DNA of 64,000 nucleotides from an uncultured SAR116 cluster alpha proteobacterium (GTDB lineage: Bacteria; Pseudomonadota; Alphaproteobacteria; Puniceispirillales; Puniceispirillaceae), in assembly GCA_902520885.1 (NCBI GenBank), contig CABYPW010000001.1, forward strand, positions 1 to 64,000, in the 5' to 3' direction. Shown here piece after piece: positions 45,042-54,466 of the stretch; position 1 is the first letter of the stretch, and every line of letters begins with the position of its first letter. Below the pieces are notes generated by a model. That model ran no database searches and was not told where the DNA came from. It saw only the letters and a program-made list of their open reading frames with translations. Made by a program: the position numbers and the translations under genes.

Positions 45042-46060
45042 AGTTTCTCTCTAATATAGTCTAACTCCTTGAGAATTGTTTTTGTTTCCTCAATATCTAG
45101 TCGTTGAGTATTATGGGAAGTATAATCGTCATAGTTATTGATTGACTTTGAACCTTCGCTAAAAAATGACTCATAATTTAAACTCCTATTATCCATTGGT
45201 ATCTTGAAATAATTTTCAGTAGATACGGCTTTTGACATTTCTTCTCTAGAAACAAGAGTTTCATAAATTTTTTCACCATGTCTGGTTCCAATATAGGAAA
45301 TTTTAGACTTTGAATTAAATATATCTTTTATAGCCCTGGCTAGGGTTTCAATAGTACATGCAGGAGATTTTCTTACAAACAAATCTCCTTGCTGACCGTA
45401 TAAGAAAGCATGTAATACTAAGTCTACTGACTGCGGCAACGACATCATAAAACGGGTCATATTGGGGTCAGTTAGAGTTATATTTTCTCCAGATATCGCT
45501 TGCTCCACGAAAAGAGGTATAACCGAACCTCTAGATGCCATGACATTTCCATATCTGGTTGCCGTAAATTTGACTTCATTCTCATTCATGGTTCTAGACT
45601 TTGCTACGACGAGCTTTTCTGCCAAAGCCTTAGTCATTCCCATCGCATTTATAGGATAAACTGCTTTATCTGTGCTCAAAACGACAACTCTTTCAACACT
45701 GTTTAAAAATGCGGCCTCTATTAAATTGTTTGTACCTTCCACATTTGTTTTTATAGCTTCCATAGGATAAAACTCACAAGAAGGGACCTGCTTAAGTGCA
45801 GCAGCATGAAAAATAAAATCTACATTACGAGAGGCGATACTTATGCTCTCTCTGCTTCTAACATCACCAATTATAAATTTTAGCTTTGAATTTTTGTATT
45901 GGTTTCTTAAATCATCTTGTTTTTTCTCATCTCTACTAAATATTCTAATTTCCTTAAGGTCTGTTTCCAAAAATTTTGATAAAACAGCATTACCAAATGA
46001 GCCAGTCCCCCCCGTTATCATTAATATTTTATTTTTAAAATACGTGTTATAATCATTCAT
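45029..46060 (-). CDS. UDP-GlcNAc 4,6-dehydratase/5-epimerase (FnlA/CapE-like)
   Basis: A 343-residue soluble SDR of the Polysacc_synt_2 family. NAD motif GGTGSFGN; the usual Tyr of YxxxK is replaced by Met in INAMGMTKALAEK, as in FlaA1/CapE relatives; TRYGNVMASRGSVIPLF follows. It converts UDP-GlcNAc to a 4-keto-6-deoxy-L-hexosamine. It overlaps its upstream neighbour by 8 bases and downstream one by 13. With the RmlD-like reductase and FnlC-like epimerase it makes a complete three-step module. Confidence 0.88.
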   Translation of the reverse strand: MNDYNTYFKNKILMITGGTGSFGNAVLSKFLETDLKEIRIFSRDEKKQDDLRNQYKNSKLKFIIGDVRSRESISIASRNVDFIFHAAALKQVPSCEFYPMEAIKTNVEGTNNLIEAAFLNSVERVVVLSTDKAVYPINAMGMTKALAEKLVVAKSRTMNENEVKFTATRYGNVMASRGSVIPLFVEQAISGENITLTDPNMTRFMMSLPQSVDLVLHAFLYGQQGDLFVRKSPACTIETLARAIKDIFNSKSKISYIGTRHGEKIYETLVSREEMSKAVSTENYFKIPMDNRSLNYESFFSEGSKSINNYDDYTSHNTQRLDIEETKTILKELDYIREKLCLK

Positions 46061-46910
46061 ATCGAGCTTGCCTCATTTCGGAAATCATGCAGTCCCAATT
46101 CTTTGGCTTATATCCTGTTTTATTATAAAATTTTTCTGAGGAAAAACTCCGGTCTATCACTAATTCTTCGCTAGGTAAGATATTAATATTTTTATTATAT
46201 TCATTAGAAATAATTTTTAATAGATCATATTTATTGATTTTATTACCCCCAAGATGATTTACACCACAAATAGTATTGTCTGGTAAAACATATTTCGCCA
46301 TAACACGGGTCAATTCAATTGTTGTTAATCCTGAAAATATTGCTTTATTGAATCCTTTACACTGATTTTTTTGTGATAAAAACCATTCCAAAAGTCCAAA
46401 TTTAGTGCCAATCTCATGACCTATAGTTGAAGTTCTGAGTGTTAACATTCTTTCATCAACAAGCTCTCCTAAAAATTTAGACCGCCCGTAAAAATCTTGC
46501 GGATCTGGAAAATCTGCCTCAATGTAATCACCTCTTTTTCCAGAAAAAACGCAATCCGTGCTTATCTGTATCATTCTTATGGATTTTTCACTCGAAATTT
46601 CACATAGTATTTGTGGTAAGACTGAATTTATAAATATAATTTCACTTATTTTGATGTTATTCATCCTGTGTTTGGTAATACCTAAACAATTAATTACTGC
46701 ATCAGGTTTAGTCTCTTCAAACATTTTTTTTAGGTATTTTTCGTCTAAGTATTGTGCATCATTTATTTGAAACCACTGATTATAATCATAAATTAGTTTA
46801 GGTTTAGTTCTCTGGGCTAAAATAATTTTATATTGCCCAAATCTTCCTAAAAATCTTCCTAAGGCTGTACCAATTAAGCCACTAGATCCAATTAATAATA
46901 CTTTTAACAT
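46053..46910 (-). CDS. RmlD-like SDR reductase (UDP-4-keto-L-hexosamine reductase candidate)
   Basis: About 285 residues from the ATG at 46910 (MLKVLLIGSSGLIG); an in-frame ATG at 46931 overlaps the preceding gene. Motifs: GSSGLIG, STDCVFSG and YGRSKFLGE (YxxxK). Unlike FnlB/CapF (about 370 residues) it lacks a C-terminal cupin domain. The size and RmlD similarity better match WbvR-type reductases that make UDP-L-RhaNAc, later epimerised to UDP-L-QuiNAc. The product assignment is inference from the gene set. Confidence 0.8.
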   Translation of the reverse strand: MLKVLLIGSSGLIGTALGRFLGRFGQYKIILAQRTKPKLIYDYNQWFQINDAQYLDEKYLKKMFEETKPDAVINCLGITKHRMNNIKISEIIFINSVLPQILCEISSEKSIRMIQISTDCVFSGKRGDYIEADFPDPQDFYGRSKFLGELVDERMLTLRTSTIGHEIGTKFGLLEWFLSQKNQCKGFNKAIFSGLTTIELTRVMAKYVLPDNTICGVNHLGGNKINKYDLLKIISNEYNKNINILPSEELVIDRSFSSEKFYNKTGYKPKNWDCMISEMRQARYE

Positions 46911-46914
46911 TAAT

Positions 46915-48162
46915 TTATTTAACCGCCCCAATAACCCATTTTTTTAAAATATCCATCAATTTAAAGTGATCAAAATGAAGTTTAAAATAATTTTTACCAT
47001 TTTCGCCCATCTTTTTTAGTTCCTTCTCTTTCATATCACTTATCTTCAAAATTGCATTTGCCAGAGCAACTGGATCTGATGAGGGTACAGAAATACCAGC
47101 TTTAGATTTTTCTAAAATTTTTTTTGCTTCGCCATCTACTGCTGCAACTATAGGCTTGCCAGCAGCTAAATAGGACTGAAGCCTATTTGGTATAGTAAGG
47201 GAAAAAATAGGCGATTTTTCGAGTGTTAAGAGTAAAATAGAAGATTTTTCATAAACAAATTTTAAATATGGTGCTGGTAAACGTCCTAAAAACTGAATAT
47301 TATGAATGTTTCGCAATTTCGACTGCTCTTTTATAAAATTCAAAGAGCTACCTGAACCCACAATTGTTATTTTTATTTTGCTAGCATTTTTTAATATCTC
47401 TGATGCATCTAAAATGGTTTGGGGCGATTGCGCCTTACCAATGTTTCCGGCAATAACAACGTTAAAACTGTCTCCTTTAAGTGTATTACTTATTTGAGAA
47501 CACAATTCTTTTGAGTATTGTGAGAATGCTTCATCATTCTCAAACACAGAATTTGGTAAAAATCTTACATCAGCATTTTGACAAAGTTTTCTTATTTTTG
47601 GAATAAAACCTTCTGACTGTACTAATATTATTTCGGAATTTTTATATATAAATTTAACTAGTTTCTCTATTGCATTTAATATAAATTTATTTTTAATAAA
47701 GCCAGTATCTTTTACGCTTTCAGGCCAAATATCTTGAACATAGAGCATAAGTGGGGCTCTAAACAACTTAGAAATTATTATTGCTGGGATCGCTTGTAAG
47801 ATAGGAGAAGTAGCATAAACTAGAAGAATATTGGGATTTGTTTTTCTAATTAAAAAAATTCCAACTGAACAGGAAAATAATAAAAAAGAAAAATAATTTA
47901 AGGTCAGCATAAGTGCAGAACCATTTCCTCTCGGTATCACTGGAACTCTAAAAATTGTTATTCCTTGAAAATATTCTCTTATTACTCCCCAAAATTTATA
48001 ACCCTTAAAAAATTTACCCTGAGGATAATTTGGTTTTCCCGTTAATACAAATACATTCATGTTTGGGTCTAAACCTAGATACTGTGAAATTTCATTGATC
48101 CTGAAATTTTCTGGCCAAAAATATTGGCCCACGATTAAAATATTAATATTTTTCTTTTTCAT
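46915..48162 (-). CDS. Glycosyltransferase family 4, WbuB-like
   Basis: A 415-residue GT-B enzyme with the WbuB/WcaI-type N terminus (ILIVGQYFWPENFRINE) and GT1-like C-terminal donor domain (IAGNIGKAQSPQTILDA, then FSLTIPNRLQSYLAAGKPI). A hydrophobic segment at about residues 85-105 suggests membrane association. WbuB is known to transfer L-FucNAc from UDP-L-FucNAc. Placement directly upstream of the UDP-L-hexosamine module fits transfer of that sugar onto the lipid-linked glycan. Confidence 0.85.
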   Translation of the reverse strand: MKKKNINILIVGQYFWPENFRINEISQYLGLDPNMNVFVLTGKPNYPQGKFFKGYKFWGVIREYFQGITIFRVPVIPRGNGSALMLTLNYFSFLLFSCSVGIFLIRKTNPNILLVYATSPILQAIPAIIISKLFRAPLMLYVQDIWPESVKDTGFIKNKFILNAIEKLVKFIYKNSEIILVQSEGFIPKIRKLCQNADVRFLPNSVFENDEAFSQYSKELCSQISNTLKGDSFNVVIAGNIGKAQSPQTILDASEILKNASKIKITIVGSGSSLNFIKEQSKLRNIHNIQFLGRLPAPYLKFVYEKSSILLLTLEKSPIFSLTIPNRLQSYLAAGKPIVAAVDGEAKKILEKSKAGISVPSSDPVALANAILKISDMKEKELKKMGENGKNYFKLHFDHFKLMDILKKWVIGAVK

Positions 48163-48304
48163 ATGATGCCAATCTAAATTTTCAGCATAATTTTAAATTG
48201 AAATGTTGAAAAATAAATAATCCTGCAAAGAATAATTTTTTATGCACCTAACTGAGTAAAATTCTTATTATTTAAGTTATAGAATATGCTTCTATCTGAA
48301 GATA

Positions 48305-49336
48305 TCAAAAAAATAATGTACTAATGTTTTTTTCTTCATAAGACGACAAATTCACTTTAAGAAATCTCGTGACTGCCCTTTTGATTGACAAAGAGGACAA
48401 AGGGTCAAAAGTTTCTTTTGGTACCACTGTATCTCTTACAAAATCCTTTTCAGACGCTATAATAGGAATATTTAGTTTTTTTGCCTCAATCAAAGGCAAA
48501 CCAAAAGATTCTACCAAAGATGGAAAAATTAAACATTTGGATTTTTTCAATGCATTCATAGTAGCTTGATGCGATAAATTACCAAGACAAAAAATATTTA
48601 ATTTCCCTAGATCAAGTAAAAGTTCTTTTGAAAAATCTCTTAATTCATCGTCACTTATTGTTAGGGCAAGACTTGGGAAAATACCCGATTCTGCCAATTC
48701 CATCCATCCTTTTAATAAATTTTTATGATTTTTGTAAGCAAGGTTGTTGCTAATATAAATAAAGTCAAATTTCATTTTACCTCTGTAACTCTGAATTTTA
48801 GCCACCGATGGAGACAATGGAATAACAGTCGCTTTATTATCAAATTTTTGTTCAAATAAACGCTTCATTGAAGGCGTCTGCACAATTGCATTATATTCAG
48901 TTTTAAAAAAGAAATTAATCCAGAGTGTTTCAATCCAAATTCTAAGTTTAATGTTTAGATTTAGAGTATTTAGGTATGTTTTATCAAATAAAAATATATT
49001 ATGAATGTAAACGTAAACAATGCATTTACATCTAAATAATGGGGGAAGATTCCCAAGAGAAAATAAAAAATCAGTATTCCTAGAGAGTCTAAAAATCTTA
49101 TACTCCGCAAAAAGCCTCCCAAAAATAGTTGGACTCACAAAATGAGCATTTGGTAAGTCACTGAAGTCCGTATTAGCGCGCTTATCTATAAAAACTATTC
49201 TGTCTATACTTTGTGTCTGGTCTAATAGAGTTCTCAATATAGTCAACCCACCACCACTATGCACATTCATTGCATTGATAATCATTTTCTTATTTGACAT
49301 TTGATTTAATTTTTTATCATTTTTCTGATTACTCAA
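48305..49336 (-). CDS. Glycosyltransferase family 1/4
   Basis: A 343-residue GT-B glycosyltransferase; translation may really begin at an internal ATG (MSNKKMIINAMNVHSGGG or MIINAMNVHSGGG). The donor-binding signature is FPSLVESFGLPLIEAK, preceded by FIYISNNLAYKNHKNLL. It should add one residue to the surface glycan; sugar and acceptor are unknown. Gaps of 142 and 125 bases separate it from its neighbours, longer than most in this cluster. Confidence 0.82.
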   Translation of the reverse strand: MSNQKNDKKLNQMSNKKMIINAMNVHSGGGLTILRTLLDQTQSIDRIVFIDKRANTDFSDLPNAHFVSPTIFGRLFAEYKIFRLSRNTDFLFSLGNLPPLFRCKCIVYVYIHNIFLFDKTYLNTLNLNIKLRIWIETLWINFFFKTEYNAIVQTPSMKRLFEQKFDNKATVIPLSPSVAKIQSYRGKMKFDFIYISNNLAYKNHKNLLKGWMELAESGIFPSLALTISDDELRDFSKELLLDLGKLNIFCLGNLSHQATMNALKKSKCLIFPSLVESFGLPLIEAKKLNIPIIASEKDFVRDTVVPKETFDPLSSLSIKRAVTRFLKVNLSSYEEKNISTLFF

Positions 49337-49461
49337 AAAAAAGAGTTTTACTCCATCATTTCCATTTGATTTAAAATTTTTTTATAAAAAAAAGCAAAAT
49401 TTACAACTAAAATTTTCCTTACAAACAATTTCAAATTATCACACCTAATTAATTGAACATT

Positions 49462-50453
49462 TTACAATTCAATAAAATATACATTTTCAAGATGAGCTAT
49501 TTTTTTCTTTAGAAATAAGTTAAACTCATAATTGCTACCACAATTTTTCTTCACATTTGAAGTGTAAAAAACAACTTTTTTCTTATGTTCCGACGCATGA
49601 ATTATGAGTCTTGAACCAAGGGTCCTAACCTCACTCACAAAAGGTAAAATTACTTCTGCCGGAATATTTGGTTCTATTTGACTAATTATTTTAAGTTTCT
49701 TTAATTCATCTCTTCCAGATATGTAACGTTCAATATCAGTATCAGGGTGGAGCTTAAGAACGTTGTTTGAACTTAAATTTAAATCCAAAATAAACCTATC
49801 AATTATTTTTTTTCCAAATGCTTTTACATCGTGTTCATAGGAATACCCTAACAGGTATAAGGTTTTCTTAGTATATTTACGCTTTAAATGCGAACTATGT
49901 GTTAGGATTTTCTCTGGCTCAAACAATTGGTGCTTAAGCTCAAGCTTTTTTTTTGTTATATAGACTGGAAGCTTCCCTAAAAAAATTTCTGAGTCAACGC
50001 TTAGAACTTGAAGAAAATTTCTTAGAAAAAATAGCGAAAGAAAAAATTGAATAAATAATTGTTTCTTTCCCAATAGTAGGAAAATAGATGCTTTTTTTAT
50101 TTCACGTGACGGGACTAGTGGCACGTATATCAGTTCAGACCTGCTATTACAAAGAAAAGATAGGAAGCCAATGTCGTCACAAAAACTTGAGAAAAAGATT
50201 TGAGAAGTTTCGTCCTCAAATTCATCATACTCATTTGGAGCAAACCAAGTTTTTAGATCTTCATAAAAAAAACGTGGCCTAATAACTTTGCTTGAAACAT
50301 TAATTTTTCTTATTTTAAATCCCATATTTGAAATATGTGAATAGACAGAGTTAGAAGGCGTGATTATCTTTATTTTAGGATATTTTTCTATGATTTTAAG
50401 GGCCGTAGTTATTTGCTCAAAACTATTACAAAAATAGAACTTTTTTTTTTCAT
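49462..50453 (-). CDS. Polysialyltransferase-like glycosyltransferase with A10 tract frameshift after the ATG
   Basis: The uninterrupted frame covers 287 codons from an internal ATG at 50325. The same frame is open without stops back to 50442, and a start ATG at 50451-50453 overlaps the preceding stop as ATGA. Between them lie ten A residues (50441-50450 read on minus). With A10 the ATG leads to a stop after 14 codons; with one A more (A11) or two fewer (A8) it reads straight into about 330 codons. So the gene needs slippage or is switched off. The product pattern (KIKIITPSNSVY, LKLHPDTDIERY, IPAEVILPF, VRTLGSRLI) loosely resembles GT52/polysialyltransferase proteins, fitting its place after the NeuB gene. 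Confidence 0.7.
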
Positions 50454-52684
50454 GATAGCTGAAAATCCTCTAGCATTTCTAATGCTTTCCAAAATCCTAT
50501 ACCTTGATTCTTATGACCTTGCCAAATTTCTGGTATAAAAGACGCATCAGGACAATATTTATCTAAAGTTTTTATCAAACTATCAAAATTTATTGTACCC
50601 TCTCCAATTTGTAAACCTTCACCATTCGTGCCATCTCCATCTCCAAAATGAATGTGTTTTACAAATGGTGATACAGCTTCTACGTATTCAATCAAGTTTT
50701 TATTAAATTCGTTACAGTAAAGGTAACTATGGGAAATATCCAAACAAATATTTAATTCTAAAACTTTACAATATTTTATAATTTCATCTAAATGTAGGAA
50801 TAAGTTCTGATATCTTTGACCCCCAAAGTGCCACGGAAATGGTGCCATAGTTTGTGCGATAATCTCAACATCATTACTCCTGAGTTGTTTTAAACTATCA
50901 GCAAATAAGGAATACCTTTTCACCCTTTCCTTCTCTGTCAAAGGAGAATCCATGGTAAATCCACCTATATTAGTAACTATTAATGGTTTTTTCGTTTTTG
51001 GGAAAAGTTCTTTCAAGTTTTGGGTTATATGAATAATTTTTCTCATTTCATTTATAGAGTTTTCTCTATAAACCTCCGATAAAGACGCCAAATCTAATAA
51101 ATGACTATCCTTGAATAGTTCCGGGGCATGAACCACAAAATCCATAGTTTGGGGACCATGAATAAAATTTGAAAATTCCAAATTCATGTCAGAATAAGAT
51201 AAGTGAAATTCCACTAAATCAGGATTTGAGATATCCTTGAATTTCTGAAAATCATGATAACGAACGGGGATGCCCCATGGCCTAGAAAATTTATATTCAC
51301 GGGCATTTATTGCATCATCGTTTATATCTGATTCAAAAAAATAATCTTCTTTCTCAAAATCTCGCTTAGCAACTTTTCCAATAATATTTTGAATTTTTTG
51401 GGGACTTAAGCCTTGACCAGGGCTTTTAATATTTAGATGATGCCTTTTTAAAATAGTTCCTTTCTTAATAGCTGTTTTTGCGACAATACTTTTGCCAAGA
51501 TTCTCTCGATTTATTAATTCCCCTTGGGAAACACTCTTGGCATTACTGCTACCTAATGCTATTTCAATTTCTCTAACACCTTCAACTAATAAACTAAATT
51601 CCTCAAATTCTAAACTTGCGGCATGATCTGGACCTTCCATCGTTCTATCTAATGTAAAATGTCTCTCAATAATGCAGGCCCCTAGTGCAATAGCCGCCTG
51701 AGAAACTGCTATTCCCCGTTCGTGGCCGGAATATCCTATAATGGGGTGAATATTCTTCAATGTATTTAAATAATTTAAATTTATATCATCTAGGGGAGCC
51801 GGGTAAGTGCTGTTGCAATGCAACAACGCAAAACTTGTTCCCAGTCTATTTAAATACTCCACAGAAAATTTAATTTCTTCCTGTGTTGACATACCCGTTG
51901 AAAGTATTAACGGTTTATAAGTATCGTGAAATTTTTCGAGCAATGGTATATTAGTTAGATCAGCAGAGGAAACTTTATAACCCTTAACACCAAATTCCTC
52001 TAAATTTTCGATACTTACTTCATCCCAAGCAGTACATAAATACAATATGCCTAAATTATCACAGTATTCTTTCAGTTTAAAATGTTCATCCACTGTTAGT
52101 TCAATTTTCTCCAGCAAATCAAGAACATATTCAGTTGCAAGATCCTCTCCAGTTTTTTTAAGAGTTTTTTCTCTATAGAGCGACTGTAAATCTCTCATTT
52201 GAAATTTTACACAATCAACAGCTGCTTTCTTTGCTAAATCTACCATTTCTTTGGCCCTATCGAAGCATCCATTATGATTATTACCAATTTCAGCAATTAT
52301 AAATGTTCTTGCATCAGGTCCAACTGTGTGATTACCAATAACCATATCATTAGGAGGGTTTCGCAACACTCCAACCACAGAGCCATTTGATTTTATAACT
52401 GGATAAACCTTATATCGTGGATCAAATATTGCTTTTGAGATGTTATTTTCTTTTATGCTTTTACAATCAGTATTGCAAACTTCTATTACCTTTGTTTTGT
52501 TAGGCGTAACTCTTGACTCAATTAAACCCCTTCTAATATCCGAGTCAGTTATGCTTCCTAAGAGCTTTCCATTTTGGTCTATTACAAAAAGCGTTTTCTC
52601 GTGAATATGAGTCAAGCTCTCAAGCGCTTTTTCTACTAAGACAGAGCTTTGTACAAAGTATTTTTGAGTTTCAACGAAAATCAT
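50450..52684 (-). CDS. CBS - NeuB synthase - SAF - TIM barrel fusion (nonulosonate synthase)
   Basis: A 744-residue fusion. Residues 1-115: a CBS-domain pair (TLFVIDQNGKLLGSITDSD, YPVIKSNGSVVGVL). Residues about 121-375: NeuB synthase barrel, with IIAEIGNNHNG, LHCNSTYPAP and GYSGHERGIAVS plus the RHFTLDRTMEGPDH metal/substrate segment. Residues about 385-450: SAF/antifreeze-like domain (RENLGKSIVAKTAIKKG). Residues about 465-744: sugar isomerase/AP-endonuclease-like barrel with CLDISHSY, HIHFGDGDG and FIPEIWQG. NeuB condenses PEP with a six-carbon sugar to a nine-carbon acid; the added domains suggest nucleotide sensing and built-in precursor processing. It overlaps the next gene as ATGA. Confidence 0.87.
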   Translation of the reverse strand: MIFVETQKYFVQSSVLVEKALESLTHIHEKTLFVIDQNGKLLGSITDSDIRRGLIESRVTPNKTKVIEVCNTDCKSIKENNISKAIFDPRYKVYPVIKSNGSVVGVLRNPPNDMVIGNHTVGPDARTFIIAEIGNNHNGCFDRAKEMVDLAKKAAVDCVKFQMRDLQSLYREKTLKKTGEDLATEYVLDLLEKIELTVDEHFKLKEYCDNLGILYLCTAWDEVSIENLEEFGVKGYKVSSADLTNIPLLEKFHDTYKPLILSTGMSTQEEIKFSVEYLNRLGTSFALLHCNSTYPAPLDDINLNYLNTLKNIHPIIGYSGHERGIAVSQAAIALGACIIERHFTLDRTMEGPDHAASLEFEEFSLLVEGVREIEIALGSSNAKSVSQGELINRENLGKSIVAKTAIKKGTILKRHHLNIKSPGQGLSPQKIQNIIGKVAKRDFEKEDYFFESDINDDAINAREYKFSRPWGIPVRYHDFQKFKDISNPDLVEFHLSYSDMNLEFSNFIHGPQTMDFVVHAPELFKDSHLLDLASLSEVYRENSINEMRKIIHITQNLKELFPKTKKPLIVTNIGGFTMDSPLTEKERVKRYSLFADSLKQLRSNDVEIIAQTMAPFPWHFGGQRYQNLFLHLDEIIKYCKVLELNICLDISHSYLYCNEFNKNLIEYVEAVSPFVKHIHFGDGDGTNGEGLQIGEGTINFDSLIKTLDKYCPDASFIPEIWQGHKNQGIGFWKALEMLEDFQLS

Positions 52685-52724
52685 CTTTTTCCTCTTTCCA
52701 TTGAAAACATATTACATTTTTTTT

Positions 52725-53708
52725 TTATGAAAAATAAATTATTTTTGAGCCATTGAAATCAAATTTAAATGGAACGAACATTTTATCAGCTAAAGCATCT
52801 TTTATTTTTGTATGAAATTCTGGTGCAGCTAAAAAAAGCATAAAACCGCCACCACCCGCTCCAAGAAGCTTTCCACCCATGGCACCATTCTTTTTTGCTA
52901 TTTTATAGATTTCATCTATGTGGCTATTTGATATTAATTCTGTTAATCCTCTTTTGATTTTCCATTGTTCATCTAATAAACGCCCGATTTCAGATAAAAA
53001 ATCATTTTTTCCTCCAAAAGCTTTATACCCCTCTTCACAAATAGATAACATATAATTAAGATCTATCTTTTTTGATTTTGTGAGATTTATTTGTGTTTCT
53101 GCTATTTCTGACGCATTTCTTGTAAAACCAGTAAAACATAATAGGAGATGGTTTTCTAATTTTTTTAGATCAATATTATTCAATTTTATAGGATAAACAT
53201 TGAATTCATTTAAATCAGAATATTCAGTATAATTAATACCTCCATAAGAAGCCGCCACTTGGTCTTGGGAACCAACTGCCTCACAAATTTTGTCTTGCTC
53301 AATCTCAATGGCTTTCAATGCGAGATCTCTTTTTGAAATAAGTTTGCCCTCAAACCCCGTTAAAGCATTTATCATACTTACCGTAAATGCTGAGCTCGAA
53401 CCTAAACCTGAACGAGATGGAAGGTCCCCTTGATGTACAATTTCCAACCCCGAATTAATATTGAAATATTTCAAACATTCTCTAATTGAAGGATGTTTAA
53501 TTGTCTCAATAGAAGAGACTTCCTCAGTCATGAAATATCTCAATCTCCATTTATAGTCAAAAAAAGGTGGCAATTCTCTTATTGAGATGTAACAAAATTT
53601 ATCGATGCAGGCATTTATCGTTTTACCACCGTTTTGCCGGTACCATATTGGGTAATCCGTTCCTCCTCCAAAAAATGTAATGCGAAAAGGTGTTCTTACA
53701 TTTAACAT
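52725..53708 (-). CDS. hddA: D-glycero-D-manno-heptose 7-phosphate kinase (HddA)
   Basis: A 327-residue GHMP kinase. The N terminus RTPFRITFFGGGTDYP and the ATP loop LPSRSGLGSSSAFTVS are diagnostic of HddA, with C-terminal GGKLLGAGGGGFMLF. It phosphorylates heptose-7-phosphate at C1 in the GDP-D-glycero-D-manno-heptose pathway. It overlaps HddC by 7 bases. GmhA and GmhB, which complete the route, are not in the window. Confidence 0.9.
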   Translation of the reverse strand: MLNVRTPFRITFFGGGTDYPIWYRQNGGKTINACIDKFCYISIRELPPFFDYKWRLRYFMTEEVSSIETIKHPSIRECLKYFNINSGLEIVHQGDLPSRSGLGSSSAFTVSMINALTGFEGKLISKRDLALKAIEIEQDKICEAVGSQDQVAASYGGINYTEYSDLNEFNVYPIKLNNIDLKKLENHLLLCFTGFTRNASEIAETQINLTKSKKIDLNYMLSICEEGYKAFGGKNDFLSEIGRLLDEQWKIKRGLTELISNSHIDEIYKIAKKNGAMGGKLLGAGGGGFMLFLAAPEFHTKIKDALADKMFVPFKFDFNGSKIIYFS

Positions 53709-54466
53709 CGTAATTCCTTAATCTTTTCTATAATTTTTATAATAGAATCCATTCCACTGGAACGCCCATAGTCTGATGGAATCCCTATATCAATAAAATC
53801 ATCAGTGTAAATTTTTCCTGTTATCAAAATTTTTTTTAACTCTAACTTTTGCAAAATATCATTCTCAAAATTTAAATTTACATTTCGGGGAAAATCTTTG
53901 AGGATAGACCTTCCTGAAAAAAAATAAATACCCCCATTTTTTGCTTTAGATAGATTTTTTTCCTTCAAAAAATAATCCTTGTCCATCATCGTTTTCAAAT
54001 GATTTTTGCCATCCAGATAAACATCACCATAGCGAGTGTCATCAGACTTAAATAATGCCAGAGAGACATCTGCACCAAGCTTTTTTGAGAAAGAAAAAAA
54101 ATTACTTAAGTCTATATTAAAAAATGTATCTCCATTTAACACGAAGAAGGAATCATTGTCGTTGATACAATCACTAGATTTTAGAATAGCTCCGCCAGTG
54201 CCTAACAATTTTTCTTCTAGGGCATATCTAATTCTCATTCCCAAATACTCAGAACCAAAATAATTTATTATGTGTTCCGACTTGTATCCCACAGAAATGA
54301 TTACTTCGGTTATAAATTGGTTTTTGCAAAGCATCAAGAGTACCTCTAGAAATGGCACTCCATGGATTGGAGCCATCGGCTTTGGAACTCCCGGCAAAAC
54401 GGAACGTAACCTGGTACCTAAACCACCAGCCAAAATAATAACTTTTTTTGTTTGAATTAGCTTCAT
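53702..54466 (-). CDS. hddC: Heptose-1-phosphate guanylyltransferase (HddC)
   Basis: A 254-residue nucleotidyltransferase. The N-terminal LAGGLGTRLRSVLPGVPKPM loop, VGYKSEHI and LGTGGAI are typical of HddC, which makes GDP-D-alpha-D-heptose from heptose-1-phosphate and GTP. It overlaps hddA by 7 bases and the 4,6-dehydratase gene by 4 (ATGA), so heptose activation and dehydration are translationally coupled. A hexose-1-phosphate substrate cannot be excluded. Confidence 0.87.
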   Translation of the reverse strand: MKLIQTKKVIILAGGLGTRLRSVLPGVPKPMAPIHGVPFLEVLLMLCKNQFITEVIISVGYKSEHIINYFGSEYLGMRIRYALEEKLLGTGGAILKSSDCINDNDSFFVLNGDTFFNIDLSNFFSFSKKLGADVSLALFKSDDTRYGDVYLDGKNHLKTMMDKDYFLKEKNLSKAKNGGIYFFSGRSILKDFPRNVNLNFENDILQKLELKKILITGKIYTDDFIDIGIPSDYGRSSGMDSIIKIIEKIKELRC

